This document shows, piece by piece, positions 7,731 through 16,123 of a stretch of DNA of 64,000 nucleotides. The DNA comes from Pseudomonas sp. HOU2 (GTDB lineage: Bacteria; Pseudomonadota; Gammaproteobacteria; Pseudomonadales; Pseudomonadaceae). Each line of letters begins with the position of its first letter. Position 1 is the stretch's first letter. The notes beneath the pieces are model-generated. The model saw nothing but the letters and a program-made list of their open reading frames with translations, was not told the origin of the DNA and did not search any database. The translations under genes were made by a program, and so were the position numbers. The stretch spans positions 124,001-188,000 of the forward strand of contig NZ_CP160398.1 of NCBI RefSeq assembly GCF_040729435.1. Direction: 5' to 3'.

Positions 7731-8933
7731 ATGCGCCCCGATAAGCACAATCTTTCGACATTATCTGCAGCGACGCTGGCTGTTCATGGCGGGAATGTCG
7801 CGGATGTCACCAGTGGCGCCGTCCGTACGCCATTGGTCATGGCTAACTCCTATCTTCTGCCGGAAGATCCGGCGACCATGGACTGGTCGAGCCCGGATGG
7901 TCTCGTGTACACGCGCAATCAAGGCCATAACCAAGTCTGCCTCGAGAAGAAACTCGCCGCCCTTGAGGGGTGTGCAGATGCGGTGGTATTCGCGACCGGT
8001 GTCGCTGCCTTGCACTCGGTGTTTTTTTCATTCTTGAAAAGTGGCGACCACGTGATTGTCAGTGACATCACCTACCAGGCGGTCTGGCGGCTTTTCGCAG
8101 AACTACTGCCTGAACGTTACGGTATTGAAGCAACGTTTGTAGACGTCGGTGACCTGGAGTCGGTGCGTAAAGCTATTCGGCCCAATACCAAATTGATCCA
8201 TACCGAAACGATCGCTAATCCCACCACCAAAGTTGCAGACATCGCCGCATTGGCTGAGATTGCACACGCGCACGGCGCGCTTATCTCTGTGGATGCCACG
8301 TTTACGCCCCCTCCATTTTTTCGTGCGAGTCAACACGGCGTCGACTTCGTCATTCACTCACTGACCAAGTACATCAATGGTCATGGTGATGCCATGGGCG
8401 GGGTGGTGGTCGGCTCCAATCCGTTGATCAACAAGATCAAGAATGATGCATTGGTTGACCTCGGCGCGACTATTTCGCCTTTCAACGCGTGGATGATCAT
8501 GCGCGGTTCGGTCACGTTGCCACTGCGCTTGAAGCAATTGTTGAACACGGCCGAAAAGTTGGCTCAGTTTCTGGATGGAGACGATCGGATTGCCTATGTC
8601 TACTACCCCGGTTTGCCTTCCCACCCGCAGCACGAGTTGGCGCGCCGGCAATTTGCAGGCAAGGGATATGGGGCAGTGATGGCTTTTGCAGTAGAGGGCG
8701 ATCCTGATACCCAGAATCGCTTTGTGTCGAATCTGCGCATCATCACATCGGCCGTTTCATTAGGGCATGACGAGTCGCTGATCGTGCACGTAGGCGCAGA
8801 AGGTCGGGGTGGCTTTGACAAGTACCCTGAAGAGTTCCGCCAGTATGGTCATTTGCGTTTTTCTGTTGGGCTGGAAGATCCAGATGACTTGATCAAGGAT
8901 ATTGCGTGCGCGCTGGATGCAACATTCAAGTGA
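7731..8933 (+). CDS. Cys/Met-metabolism PLP enzyme, probable canavanine gamma-lyase
   Basis: The 400-residue protein belongs to the cystathionine gamma-synthase/methionine gamma-lyase family. The PLP lysine is K213 in 'HSLTKYINGHGDAMGG', with 'YTRNQGHNQVCLEKKLAALEG' (in part NQVCLEKKLA) and 'HTETIANPTTKV' as other landmarks. Family members eliminate or replace the gamma substituent of homoserine-type amino acids. The next gene is a guanidinium-type exporter, and the upstream genes process homoserine. That points to cleavage of L-canavanine to homoserine and hydroxyguanidine, as known for the canavanine gamma-lyase of Pseudomonas and Rhizobiales. Methionine gamma-lyase or O-acylhomoserine sulfhydrylase are the alternatives from sequence alone. 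AGAGG at 7720-7724 is its ribosome binding site, and a strong terminator follows the gene. Confidence 0.75.
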   Translation: MRPDKHNLSTLSAATLAVHGGNVADVTSGAVRTPLVMANSYLLPEDPATMDWSSPDGLVYTRNQGHNQVCLEKKLAALEGCADAVVFATGVAALHSVFFSFLKSGDHVIVSDITYQAVWRLFAELLPERYGIEATFVDVGDLESVRKAIRPNTKLIHTETIANPTTKVADIAALAEIAHAHGALISVDATFTPPPFFRASQHGVDFVIHSLTKYINGHGDAMGGVVVGSNPLINKIKNDALVDLGATISPFNAWMIMRGSVTLPLRLKQLLNTAEKLAQFLDGDDRIAYVYYPGLPSHPQHELARRQFAGKGYGAVMAFAVEGDPDTQNRFVSNLRIITSAVSLGHDESLIVHVGAEGRGGFDKYPEEFRQYGHLRFSVGLEDPDDLIKDIACALDATFK

Positions 8934-8980
8934 TTTGAATACAGGCGTCATGTAACCAGGGTTTGGTCAACCCGTCTTTA

Positions 8981-9006
8981 CCCCCGTGCTCGCGGGGGTC
9001 TTTTTA
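8981..9006 (+). terminator. Rho-independent terminator after the gamma-lyase gene
   Basis: CCCCCG-TGCT-CGCGGGGG forms a GC stem followed by TCTTTTT. It closes the homoserine dehydrogenase-aldehyde dehydrogenase-lyase unit. Confidence 0.85.
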
Positions 9007-9072
9007 ATAAGGTTGGTGCGTTAGTTTTCTCTAGCGCGAACTATCTGTTTGCCTGTTGTTTGGGGGTTGCTC

Positions 9073-9390
9073 ATGGCTTGGGTAAGTTTGATCATTGCAG
9101 GTCTGTTAGAAGTTGTCTGGGCTTTTTCGATGAAGCAATCCGAAGGGTTTACGCGGTTAGTGCCAACGGTAATTACATTCATCACCGTGATCGCCAGTTT
9201 TGCGCTGCTTTCGTTCTCGATGAAGAACTTGCCGCTGGGCACGGCGTATACCATCTGGACCGGCATCGGCGCGGTGGGCGCGTTTTCGGCGGGTATTTTC
9301 TTCATGGACGAACCCGCCACGCTATTGCGTATCGTGGCCGCCGTATTGATTGTCAGTGGACTGTTAATGATGAAATTGGTGTCTGCTTGA
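9073..9390 (+). CDS. gdx: Gdx-type small multidrug resistance (guanidinium) exporter
   Basis: The 105-residue protein has four membrane helices. Starting at the ATG at 9073 ('MAWVSLIIAGLLEVVW'), the residues that define guanidinium exporters fall at their known positions: G10, E13, W16, S42, Y59, W62 and K101. This separates it from the quaternary-ammonium (Qac) SMR type. Gdx proteins work as dimers and exchange protons for guanidinium ions. Directly downstream of the proposed canavanine gamma-lyase, its natural cargo may be hydroxyguanidine or guanidine released from it. It lies after the terminator at 8981-9006, so it probably has its own promoter in 9007-9072. I see no guanidine riboswitch there. 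Confidence 0.85.
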   Translation: MAWVSLIIAGLLEVVWAFSMKQSEGFTRLVPTVITFITVIASFALLSFSMKNLPLGTAYTIWTGIGAVGAFSAGIFFMDEPATLLRIVAAVLIVSGLLMMKLVSA

Positions 9391-9394
9391 AAGG

Positions 9395-9441
9395 CGAGCA
9401 TTTTGCTCGTGATAACGTTCAAATTGCCATATTCGTAAAGT
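9395..9441 (+). promoter_or_regulatory. 47-bp duplicated regulatory element, copy 2
   Basis: The block matches 5109-5155 at 42 of 47 positions, including the intact palindrome CGAGCATTTTGCTCG (9395-9409) and TTGCCATATTCGTAAAGT (9424-9441). It precedes the ABC transporter operon by about 120 bases. The shared element implies common control of uptake and breakdown. Confidence 0.7.
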
Positions 9442-9563
9442 CGCCGTACTCAGGTAACGTTCAAGTCGAGACGCAGGTCTCGCTAAATAATAACGAGCGT
9501 CATGGTTAATGCTGTCGGATGTTTACTGCCCTTAATCCAACTACAATATCTAGGGATGTAATT

Positions 9564-10346
9564 ATGATTTCGCTAAAGAAGCTATGTTTAGTAATGGGCT
9601 TGGCGTTGTGCACAAGTGCAGTGTCTGCCAAAGAATACTCCACCTTGCGTTTCGGCGTAGATGCCAATTACGCGCCGTTTGAGTCCAAGGCCGCCGATGG
9701 CAGCCTCAAGGGATTTGATATTGACTTGGGCAACGCGATTTGCGCTAAGCTTTCAGTCAAATGCATCTGGGTGGAAAGCGATTTTGATGGCCTGATTCCA
9801 GGCCTCAGGGCCGGCAAGTTCGACGGTATCCTGTCATCCATGACCGTGACGGCCACTCGTGAAAAAGCCATAGATTTTTCAAGCGAGCTTTTTTCCGGGT
9901 TCACGTCCTATGTGTTCAAGAAAGGTTCGGGCCTGAGCACAGATGTGGCGTCACTCAAAGGCAAAACGGTTGGCTATTTTCAAGGCAGTATCCAGGAAGC
10001 CTACGCCAAGGCCGTGCTGGACAAAGCCGGTGTAAAAATCCAGTCCTATCAGAACCAGGACCAGGTGTATTACGACCTGGTAGCGGGGCGGCTGGATGCA
10101 TCCCTGCAGGATGCGCTTCAAGCTCAACTGGGTTTTATCAACTCACCCCAGGGCACTGATTACGAAATGAGCCCATCGGTAGAGAGCCCTTATCTTCCCT
10201 CCAAGACAGCCATCGGCATCGCTAAGGGCAATGCAGAGCTCAAGGCCTTGCTGGATAAAGCGATCCAGGCCCTGCACGACGATGGCACCTATGATTCGAT
10301 CCAGAAGCAGCACTTTGGCGATCTGAATCTTTACAGCGGTAAATAA
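9564..10346 (+). CDS. Periplasmic binding protein of a basic/polar amino-acid ABC transporter (HisJ/ArgT/AotJ type)
   Basis: The 260-residue protein begins with a signal peptide ('MISLKKLCLVMGLALCTSAVSA') and has the family-3 solute-binding fold with the HisJ/ArgT hallmarks: 'NYAPFESK', 'GFDIDLGNAICAKL', 'VESDFDGLIPGLRAGKFDGI' and 'SSMTVTATREKAIDFS'. These proteins bind arginine, ornithine, lysine or histidine. Canavanine is a close arginine analogue, so canavanine capture is a reasonable inference. The ATG at 9564 is preferred because it starts the signal peptide and follows TAGGGA at 9551-9556. A hairpin with a T-run after the gene may make this protein more abundant than the membrane parts. 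Confidence 0.88.
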   Translation: MISLKKLCLVMGLALCTSAVSAKEYSTLRFGVDANYAPFESKAADGSLKGFDIDLGNAICAKLSVKCIWVESDFDGLIPGLRAGKFDGILSSMTVTATREKAIDFSSELFSGFTSYVFKKGSGLSTDVASLKGKTVGYFQGSIQEAYAKAVLDKAGVKIQSYQNQDQVYYDLVAGRLDASLQDALQAQLGFINSPQGTDYEMSPSVESPYLPSKTAIGIAKGNAELKALLDKAIQALHDDGTYDSIQKQHFGDLNLYSGK

Positions 10347-10354
10347 CCACCCGG

Positions 10355-10380
10355 CGCTCGTCCGCTGGATGGGCGTTTTT
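10355..10380 (+). terminator. Partial terminator between binding protein and permease genes
   Basis: CGCTCGTCC-GCT-GGATGGGCG forms a nine-pair stem with two G-T pairs, followed by TTTTT. Such leaky terminators are common after binding-protein genes and would reduce permease transcription relative to the binding protein. Confidence 0.65.
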
Positions 10381-10398
10381 CGCTATAGGTTGTTGATC

Positions 10399-11127
10399 AT
10401 GTTCGAAACACTATTAGGCGCATTGGGGCTGTCTGCATTCAGCTTGCAAGGCTTCGGCCCACTGCTGCTCGAAGGCGCCTGGATGACCGTCAAGCTGTCC
10501 CTATCCTCCCTGGCACTTAGCGTATTGCTCGGGCTGATTGGGGCCAGCGCCAAACTTTCCAGCCTCAAGCTGCTGCGCTTGCCGGCGCAGCTCTACACCA
10601 CGCTGATTCGTGGGGTGCCCGATCTGGTTCTGATGCTGTTGATTTTCTACAGCCTGCAAACTTGGCTGACGGTCATCACGGTGAGGTTGGGCTGGGAGTA
10701 CATCGAAATCAATCCCTTCGTCGCAGGAATCATCACCCTTGGGTTTATCTACGGGGCCTATTTCACCGAAACCTTCCGCGGCGCCATGCTGGCAGTACCC
10801 CGTGGCCAGGTTGAAGCCGCTACCGCCTATGGGTTAAGTCGCGCTCAGCGTTTTCGCTTCGTGGTGTTCCCGCAAATGATGCGGTTCGCCTTGCCGGGTC
10901 TTGGCAATAACTGGATGGTGATTCTCAAAGCCACCGCATTGGTGTCGATCATCGGTCTGGCTGATTTGGTAAAGGCTGCCCAGGACGCAGGAAAAAGCAC
11001 CTATCAATTGTTCTTTTTCCTGGTGCTGGCTGCACTGACCTACCTGCTCATCACCAGTGTTTCCAATTTCGCCCTGCGCTGCCTGGAAAAACACTACGCC
11101 GCGGGTTCACGGGAGGCGGTGCGATGA
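10399..11127 (+). CDS. Amino-acid ABC transporter permease (HisQ type)
   Basis: The 242-residue inner-membrane protein has several hydrophobic helices and the permease-ATPase contact loop 'VEAATAYGLSRAQRFRFVVFP'. It matches the HisQ/ArtQ half of polar amino-acid importers and would pair with the next gene to form the channel. The ATG at 10399 ('MFETLLGALG') is the likely start; an earlier in-frame codon at 10369 overlaps the terminator hairpin. Its stop overlaps the start of the second permease by four bases. Confidence 0.88.
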   Translation: MFETLLGALGLSAFSLQGFGPLLLEGAWMTVKLSLSSLALSVLLGLIGASAKLSSLKLLRLPAQLYTTLIRGVPDLVLMLLIFYSLQTWLTVITVRLGWEYIEINPFVAGIITLGFIYGAYFTETFRGAMLAVPRGQVEAATAYGLSRAQRFRFVVFPQMMRFALPGLGNNWMVILKATALVSIIGLADLVKAAQDAGKSTYQLFFFLVLAALTYLLITSVSNFALRCLEKHYAAGSREAVR

Positions 11128-11834
11128 TCGAACTACTGCAGGAGTACTGGAGGTCATTCGTCTACAGCGATGGCCAGCAAATTACCGGTCTGGCCATGAC
11201 GTTGTGGTTGCTCAGTGCATCGCTCTTCATCGGCTTTATCGTGTCGATTCCATTGTCCATCGCTCGTGTCTCGCCCCGGTTTTACGTGCGCTGGCCGGTG
11301 CAGTTCTACACCTACCTGTTCAGGGGCACACCGCTCTATATCCAGCTGCTGATCTGCTACACCGGGATCTATAGCCTGGCCGCAATACGTGCTCAGCCTG
11401 TGTTGGATGCATTCTTTCGTGATGCGATGAACTGCACCATTCTTGCCTTCGCGCTGAACACCTGCGCCTACACCACGGAGATCTTTGCCGGGGCCATTCG
11501 CAACATCGCTCATGGCGAAGTCGAGGCGGCAAAAGCATATGGCCTCTCGGGATGGAAACTCTATGCGTTTGTGATCATGCCGTCAGCCTTGCGTCGCTCG
11601 CTGCCTTATTACAGCAACGAAGTGATCTTGATGCTGCACTCAACCACGGTGGCATTCACCGCCACGGTGCCGGACATTCTCAAAGTTGCCCGTGACGCGA
11701 ACTCGGCGACCTTTTTAACCTTTCAATCGTTTGGGATTGCGGCACTGATTTACCTGACGGTCACTTTTGCGTTGGTCGGATTGTTCCGAATTGCCGAACG
11801 TCATTGGCTGGCCTTTTTAGGGCCGACTCACTGA
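11124..11834 (+). CDS. Amino-acid ABC transporter permease (HisM type)
   Basis: The 236-residue inner-membrane protein is the second permease half. It carries 'RGTPLYIQLLICYTGIY' and the EAA loop 'VEAAKAYGLSGWKLYAFVIMP'. It overlaps the preceding permease by four bases (ATGA), so the two are translationally coupled and probably made in equal amounts. Substrate choice is set mainly by the binding protein. Confidence 0.88.
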   Translation: MIELLQEYWRSFVYSDGQQITGLAMTLWLLSASLFIGFIVSIPLSIARVSPRFYVRWPVQFYTYLFRGTPLYIQLLICYTGIYSLAAIRAQPVLDAFFRDAMNCTILAFALNTCAYTTEIFAGAIRNIAHGEVEAAKAYGLSGWKLYAFVIMPSALRRSLPYYSNEVILMLHSTTVAFTATVPDILKVARDANSATFLTFQSFGIAALIYLTVTFALVGLFRIAERHWLAFLGPTH

Positions 11835-11886
11835 GCCCTGTATCTGACAGGGCCGCTCCCAACCCGCTTAGAGGATGATTGCGAAC

Positions 11887-12648
11887 ATGTACAAATTGAC
11901 GGTTGACGGACTACACAAGAGTTACGGTACCCATGAAGTACTCAAGGGTGTTTCCCTGCACGCCAAAACGGGCGATGTCATAAGCCTGATCGGCGCGAGC
12001 GGTTCGGGAAAGAGTACATTCCTGCGCTGTATCAATTTTCTCGAAACACCCAACGACGGTGCCATGAGTTTGGATGGCAAACCAATTTGCATGGTTAAAA
12101 ATCATGCTGGATTACGTGTGGCGGATGACCGCGAGCTGCAACGACTGCGTACCCGCTTGGCCATGGTCTTCCAGCATTTCAACCTGTGGGGACACATGAC
12201 CGTGTTGGAAAACATCACCATTGCCCCGCGTCGGGTGCTAGGCGTCAGCAAAAAAGATGCAGAAGACCGTGCGCGGCGGTACTTGGATAAAGTCGGCTTG
12301 CCTGCCCGTGTTGCCGATCAGTTCCCTGCGTTTCTTTCCGGTGGTCAACAGCAGCGGGTAGCGATCGCCCGCGCCCTCGCCATGGAGCCCGAAGTCATGC
12401 TGTTCGACGAACCCACCTCGGCGCTTGACCCTGAGGTGGTGGGTGAGGTGCTCAAAGTCATCCAGGGGCTTGCTGAAGAGGGGCGCACCATGATCATGGT
12501 GACCCATGAAATGGGGTTTGCACGCAAAGTGTCGAACCAACTGCTGTTCCTTCATCAAGGACTGGTTGAAGAGCAGGGCGGACCTGAAATTCTGGATAAC
12601 CCCAGAAGCGAGCGCCTGCAGCAGTTTCTGTCCAACGGGCTTAAGTGA
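11887..12648 (+). CDS. Amino-acid ABC transporter ATPase (HisP type)
   Basis: The 253-residue cytoplasmic ATPase has Walker A 'GASGSGKST', the signature 'LSGGQQQRVAIARAL', Walker B 'VMLFDEPTSALDPE' and the switch histidine in 'VTHEMGFAR'. It powers the importer formed by the two permeases upstream. The insert 'AGLRVADDRELQRLRTRL' is typical of the HisP/AotP branch for basic amino acids. The start at 11887 is about ten bases after AGAGGAT; the ATG at 11875 abuts that site and is less likely. Confidence 0.9.
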   Translation: MYKLTVDGLHKSYGTHEVLKGVSLHAKTGDVISLIGASGSGKSTFLRCINFLETPNDGAMSLDGKPICMVKNHAGLRVADDRELQRLRTRLAMVFQHFNLWGHMTVLENITIAPRRVLGVSKKDAEDRARRYLDKVGLPARVADQFPAFLSGGQQQRVAIARALAMEPEVMLFDEPTSALDPEVVGEVLKVIQGLAEEGRTMIMVTHEMGFARKVSNQLLFLHQGLVEEQGGPEILDNPRSERLQQFLSNGLK

Positions 12649-12660
12649 AATGCCTTGGCT

Positions 12661-13164
12661 ATGACCAGCAGAACAAAGAACCACGCGGCCCATGAGGGGT
12701 TGGGACGCATCGACGCGGCCATCGTCGACGTACTGCGCCGCAATGGACGCATCACCTATAAAAAACTCGCCTCACTGGTGCACTTGAGCGAGAGCCCTTG
12801 TCAGCAACGCGTTCGCAAGCTGGAGAGGCTGGGCGTCATCCGCGGTTACGGGGCATTTATTGACGAGCGCAAGCTATTACCCGGTTTATCACTGGTGGTT
12901 CTAGTGACACTGGCTGAGGGCAGGGGATGCAGCACGCAAAAGGTATTTGAGGCGCTTGTCAGTGCTTGCCCGCAAGTCATTGAGCGTCACCTGGTGAGTG
13001 GTGCGCTTGATTACTGCCTCCGAATACGCTGCCGGGATATGGAGCATTTCCGATCAGTCACTGAATCATGGCTGGAGAGCACTGAACTGCACCTCGAGAA
13101 ACTGGTGGCCTATCCTCAGCTGGCCGTCATCAAGCCTTCATCGACGCACCTTGGTATCGAATAG
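12661..13164 (+). CDS. AsnC/Lrp-family transcriptional regulator (second copy)
   Basis: The 167-residue protein has an N-terminal HTH ('IDAAIVDVLRRNGRITYKKL', recognition helix 'VHLSESPCQQRVRKLERLGV') and a C-terminal ligand domain ending near 'VSGALDYCLRIRCRDMEHF'. It lies 12 bases after the transporter ATPase and is probably in the same operon. With the copy at 4654 the island has two Lrp-type regulators, one beside each copy of the 47-bp element's operon. An in-frame TTG at 12655 is an alternative start; neither codon has a clear ribosome binding site. Confidence 0.85.
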   Translation: MTSRTKNHAAHEGLGRIDAAIVDVLRRNGRITYKKLASLVHLSESPCQQRVRKLERLGVIRGYGAFIDERKLLPGLSLVVLVTLAEGRGCSTQKVFEALVSACPQVIERHLVSGALDYCLRIRCRDMEHFRSVTESWLESTELHLEKLVAYPQLAVIKPSSTHLGIE

Positions 13165-13196
13165 CAATTACAACACTTCACGCCTAGAGATAAACC

Positions 13197-15089
13197 ATGA
13201 TGATTGCGAACCTGAAGTTCAGTCATAAGGTATTGCTTGCGGCATCATTCGTTGTTGTCGCAGCGCTTGCGCTTTTTACGCTTTACAACGACTCGATTCA
13301 GCGCAAAACCATTCGCTCGAACCTTGAAAACCACCTAGAGGAAATGAGCAAGATCACGGCTGCAAGCGTTCAGTCCTGGCTATCTGGGCGGGTACTTCTA
13401 ATAGATCATGTTGCCCAGACGGTTGCCAATGATCCCGCGTCGCAAAACATCACGCGGCTGCTGGAGCAGAGGTCGTTGCTATCGACGTTTACCTTCACTT
13501 ATCTAGGCAGTCGTAACGGTAGTTTTGTCATCCGGCCAAAGGACGATCTACCTGCTGATTACGATCCTCGCACCCGGCCTTGGTATACCGACGCAATGGC
13601 TGCAGGAGGGACAACGCTGACTGAGCCCTACCTCGATGTGACGACAGGGCAACTGATGATGACCATTGCAACGCCGGTCAGTCAGGACAGCCAGCCCCTC
13701 GGAGTGGTAGGCGGGGATCTTACACTGGAGACGCTGGCGACCATTGTCAGCTCGCTCGACCTAGATGGAATTGGCTATGCCTTTCTGGTCAACGCAGATG
13801 GCAGGGTGTTGGTTCATCCAGAAAAAGAACGGGTGATGAAGCAATTGAGCGATATTTACCCCCTGAACACGCCATCACTTAGATCCCATATCAGCGAGAC
13901 GGAGCAGGACGGAAAACCTCAAATTTTGATGTTCTCGCCGATCAAGGGACTGCCTTCGGTGAACTGGTATATCGGTTTGTCCATCGACAAAAGCAAAGCT
14001 TATGCGGCACTTGATGATTTTCGCACTTCCGCCATTTTGTCGATGGTTATTGCCGTTGCGACCACGCTGCTTTTGCTGGGCTTGCTTATTCGCGTACTGA
14101 TGCGGCCCCTGAGGTTGATAGGTACAACCATGCGGGATATTGCCCAGGGAGAGGGCGACCTTACCCGCCGCTTGAGTGCGCATTCGAAAGATGAGTTCGG
14201 AGAACTGGCCGCAGACTTCAACTTTTTCGTGGAACGTATTCAGCACTCAATACGTGAAGTGTCTTCTGCTACCGAGCATGTCAATGAAGTGGCCAAGCGT
14301 GTAATGCAGACCTCTAGTGCGTCAATGTCGAACTCGGACGACCAGGCCAATCGCACCAACAGTATTGCGGCCGCGATTAACGAACTCGGCGCGGCGGCCC
14401 AGGAAATCGCGCGTAACGCGGGTGACGCTTCCCTTCAGGCGTCGGATGCCCGGTGCCAGGCTGAAGATGGCCGCGAGGTGGTGACCCAAACGATAAATGC
14501 CATGGGCGCGCTCTCTGGGAAAATCCGCACGTCATGCAGCAACATAGAGGCGCTGAATGGCAAGACCGAAAATATCGGTCGAATTCTTGAAGTCATCAAG
14601 GGCATTTCCGAACAGACCAACCTGCTGGCACTCAATGCCGCGATCGAGGCCGCGCGGGCGGGTGAAGCCGGGCGTGGGTTTGCTGTTGTAGCTGACGAAG
14701 TTCGCAGCCTGGCTTACCGCACGCAGACGTCAGCCCAAGAGATCCATACAATGATTGCAGAGCTTCAGATGGGCGCACGTGAGGCGGTACTCACCATGAA
14801 CGAAAGCGAGCGTTACAGTAAGGACGGCGTGATTATCGCCAACCAGGCCGGTGAACGGCTGGGCAGCGTCAGTCAGCGCATCGGCGAGATTGACGGAATC
14901 AACCAGTCGGTGGCGACAGCAACTGAAGAGCAAACTTCGGTCATCGGTTCACTGAACATCGACATCACCGAGATCAAAAACCTCAACCAGGAAGGGGTGG
15001 AAAACCTGCAGGCCACACTGCTTGCTTGTGACGATCTTGAACGACAAGCCACACGACTCAAGCAACTGGTGGATGGCTTTCGAATTTAG
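13197..15089 (+). CDS. dCache chemoreceptor with the amino-acid-binding motif
   Basis: The 630-residue methyl-accepting chemotaxis protein has an N-terminal membrane helix, a periplasmic dCache domain (about 40-270), a second membrane helix near residue 285, a HAMP domain ('[20 protein letters not shown]') and a cytoplasmic signalling hairpin ('[20 protein letters not shown]'). In the distal dCache pocket, 'YDPRTRPWY' followed by the Asp of 'GGDLTLE' reproduces the spacing of the amino-acid motif of PctA (Y, R at +5, W at +7, Y at +8, D at +52). It should therefore bind an L-amino acid directly. Its place behind the transporter suggests attraction to the same substrate. Confidence 0.88.
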   Translation: MMIANLKFSHKVLLAASFVVVAALALFTLYNDSIQRKTIRSNLENHLEEMSKITAASVQSWLSGRVLLIDHVAQTVANDPASQNITRLLEQRSLLSTFTFTYLGSRNGSFVIRPKDDLPADYDPRTRPWYTDAMAAGGTTLTEPYLDVTTGQLMMTIATPVSQDSQPLGVVGGDLTLETLATIVSSLDLDGIGYAFLVNADGRVLVHPEKERVMKQLSDIYPLNTPSLRSHISETEQDGKPQILMFSPIKGLPSVNWYIGLSIDKSKAYAALDDFRTSAILSMVIAVATTLLLLGLLIRVLMRPLRLIGTTMRDIAQGEGDLTRRLSAHSKDEFGELAADFNFFVERIQHSIREVSSATEHVNEVAKRVMQTSSASMSNSDDQANRTNSIAAAINELGAAAQEIARNAGDASLQASDARCQAEDGREVVTQTINAMGALSGKIRTSCSNIEALNGKTENIGRILEVIKGISEQTNLLALNAAIEAARAGEAGRGFAVVADEVRSLAYRTQTSAQEIHTMIAELQMGAREAVLTMNESERYSKDGVIIANQAGERLGSVSQRIGEIDGINQSVATATEEQTSVIGSLNIDITEIKNLNQEGVENLQATLLACDDLERQATRLKQLVDGFRI

Positions 15090-15116
15090 GCCATCCCTAC
15101 AAGAGCAGGCATTGAA

Positions 15117-15752
15117 TCACGCGCGTGAGAACAGCAGCTTAAAACCTGCTGCGCCAAAGACCAATGCAAGGGTGCCTTCAATCCATCGGCGCGCCCTGCG
15201 ATAACCCCGAATCATCGGTGCCGTGGAGAACACGATCGCATAACCGCAGAAAATAGAAATACTCAACACAGCACAGCCAGCCAGGATGATCATAACTGTT
15301 TCAGGTGTCGCTTGTGGTCCCAGGCCGAGCGTCATCGTGGCGATCCAACCCAGTAATGCCTTTGGGTTGGTCAGGTGCATAAGCAAGCCCCGTTGGTAGA
15401 GGCCAAAACCCGAGATAGGCGGTGCTGTGGACAGCGTTTTCTCGATTTTCTCGTCAGGTGTCAGGGCAGAACGTCCCGCTTTCAGGGCTAGGAACAGCAA
15501 GTATGCTCCGCCGACGATCTTGAGCACGAAGAGTGCCTCTGCGAACTGAAGCAGAATGGCCGAGACGCCTGTGGCCGCCATCGATCCCCAAAAAAAAGAA
15601 CCACTGATCACTCCGGCTGCAAGCATCAGCGCAGGTTTTCTGCCTTGGTGCATGGCAACGCCCATGATCCGCATATTGCTGGGCCCGGGGCTTGCCGCTC
15701 CAACAATGTAGGCGGTAAAAACGAGTAGAAGGTGGTGGAAATCAAATGACAT
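15117..15752 (-). CDS. RhtB/LysE-family amino-acid exporter
   Basis: The 211-residue membrane protein has about six hydrophobic segments and the family start 'AYIVGAASPGPSNMRIMGVA'. RhtB/LysE proteins export amino acids such as homoserine, threonine, lysine or arginine (and canavanine, in the case of ArgO). Here it may relieve excess homoserine or canavanine. It is convergent with the chemoreceptor gene, 27 bases apart. GAGGG stands eight bases before the ATG on the minus strand. The substrate is inferred from context. Confidence 0.82.
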   Translation of the reverse strand: MSFDFHHLLLVFTAYIVGAASPGPSNMRIMGVAMHQGRKPALMLAAGVISGSFFWGSMAATGVSAILLQFAEALFVLKIVGGAYLLFLALKAGRSALTPDEKIEKTLSTAPPISGFGLYQRGLLMHLTNPKALLGWIATMTLGLGPQATPETVMIILAGCAVLSISIFCGYAIVFSTAPMIRGYRRARRWIEGTLALVFGAAGFKLLFSRA

Positions 15753-16123
15753 CAGTCGACCCTCGAGCTGCTTGTAATAGCTCGCAGCTTAAGTGTTCAT
15801 AAGCTATTCGTCATTGGGTTCTTTAGCTGAATTTTCTGGCTTATTTGATTCTCATCTCATGGGACTGGATCGCTCTCAATGGGATGTTTTCCATCGCCAA
15901 CTTCCTGTAGTCCTACGCCGAGTTTGCCCCTGCCATTCCCGTCATCAGCGTGTGATTCTTCGAGATTTGGGCTGCTAGACCTTAGACTGGGGGCATCCTT
16001 TTCGAACCATCCAAAGCATGCCCTCAGATATGCCCCCAATGTAGCAATGCACTGGAGGTGGATGGATCTCCATGGTCTATGAAAAGGCAGAAATGATCAG
16101 CCGCACAGCCTGCCCAGCGACGC
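15753..16123. other. Non-coding gap at the right edge of the island
   Basis: These 371 bases are less GC-rich than the flanking genes and contain no open frame with coding character, no tRNA and no clear terminator. Short frames on both strands have poor codon use. It may be decayed sequence at a junction between the island and the core chromosome. Confidence 0.4.

Noticed and set aside
5209..8933. Plain homoserine utilisation cluster or a methionine gamma-lyase operon
   Set aside because: Possible, but it does not explain the free B3/4 editing domain, the Gdx residues of the SMR protein and the arginine-type transporter. I keep it as the second choice.
9007..9072. Guanidine riboswitch before the Gdx-type exporter
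   Set aside because: The 66 bases show neither the paired ACGR-loop hairpins of mini-ykkC nor the ykkC core, and there is little room for a longer element.
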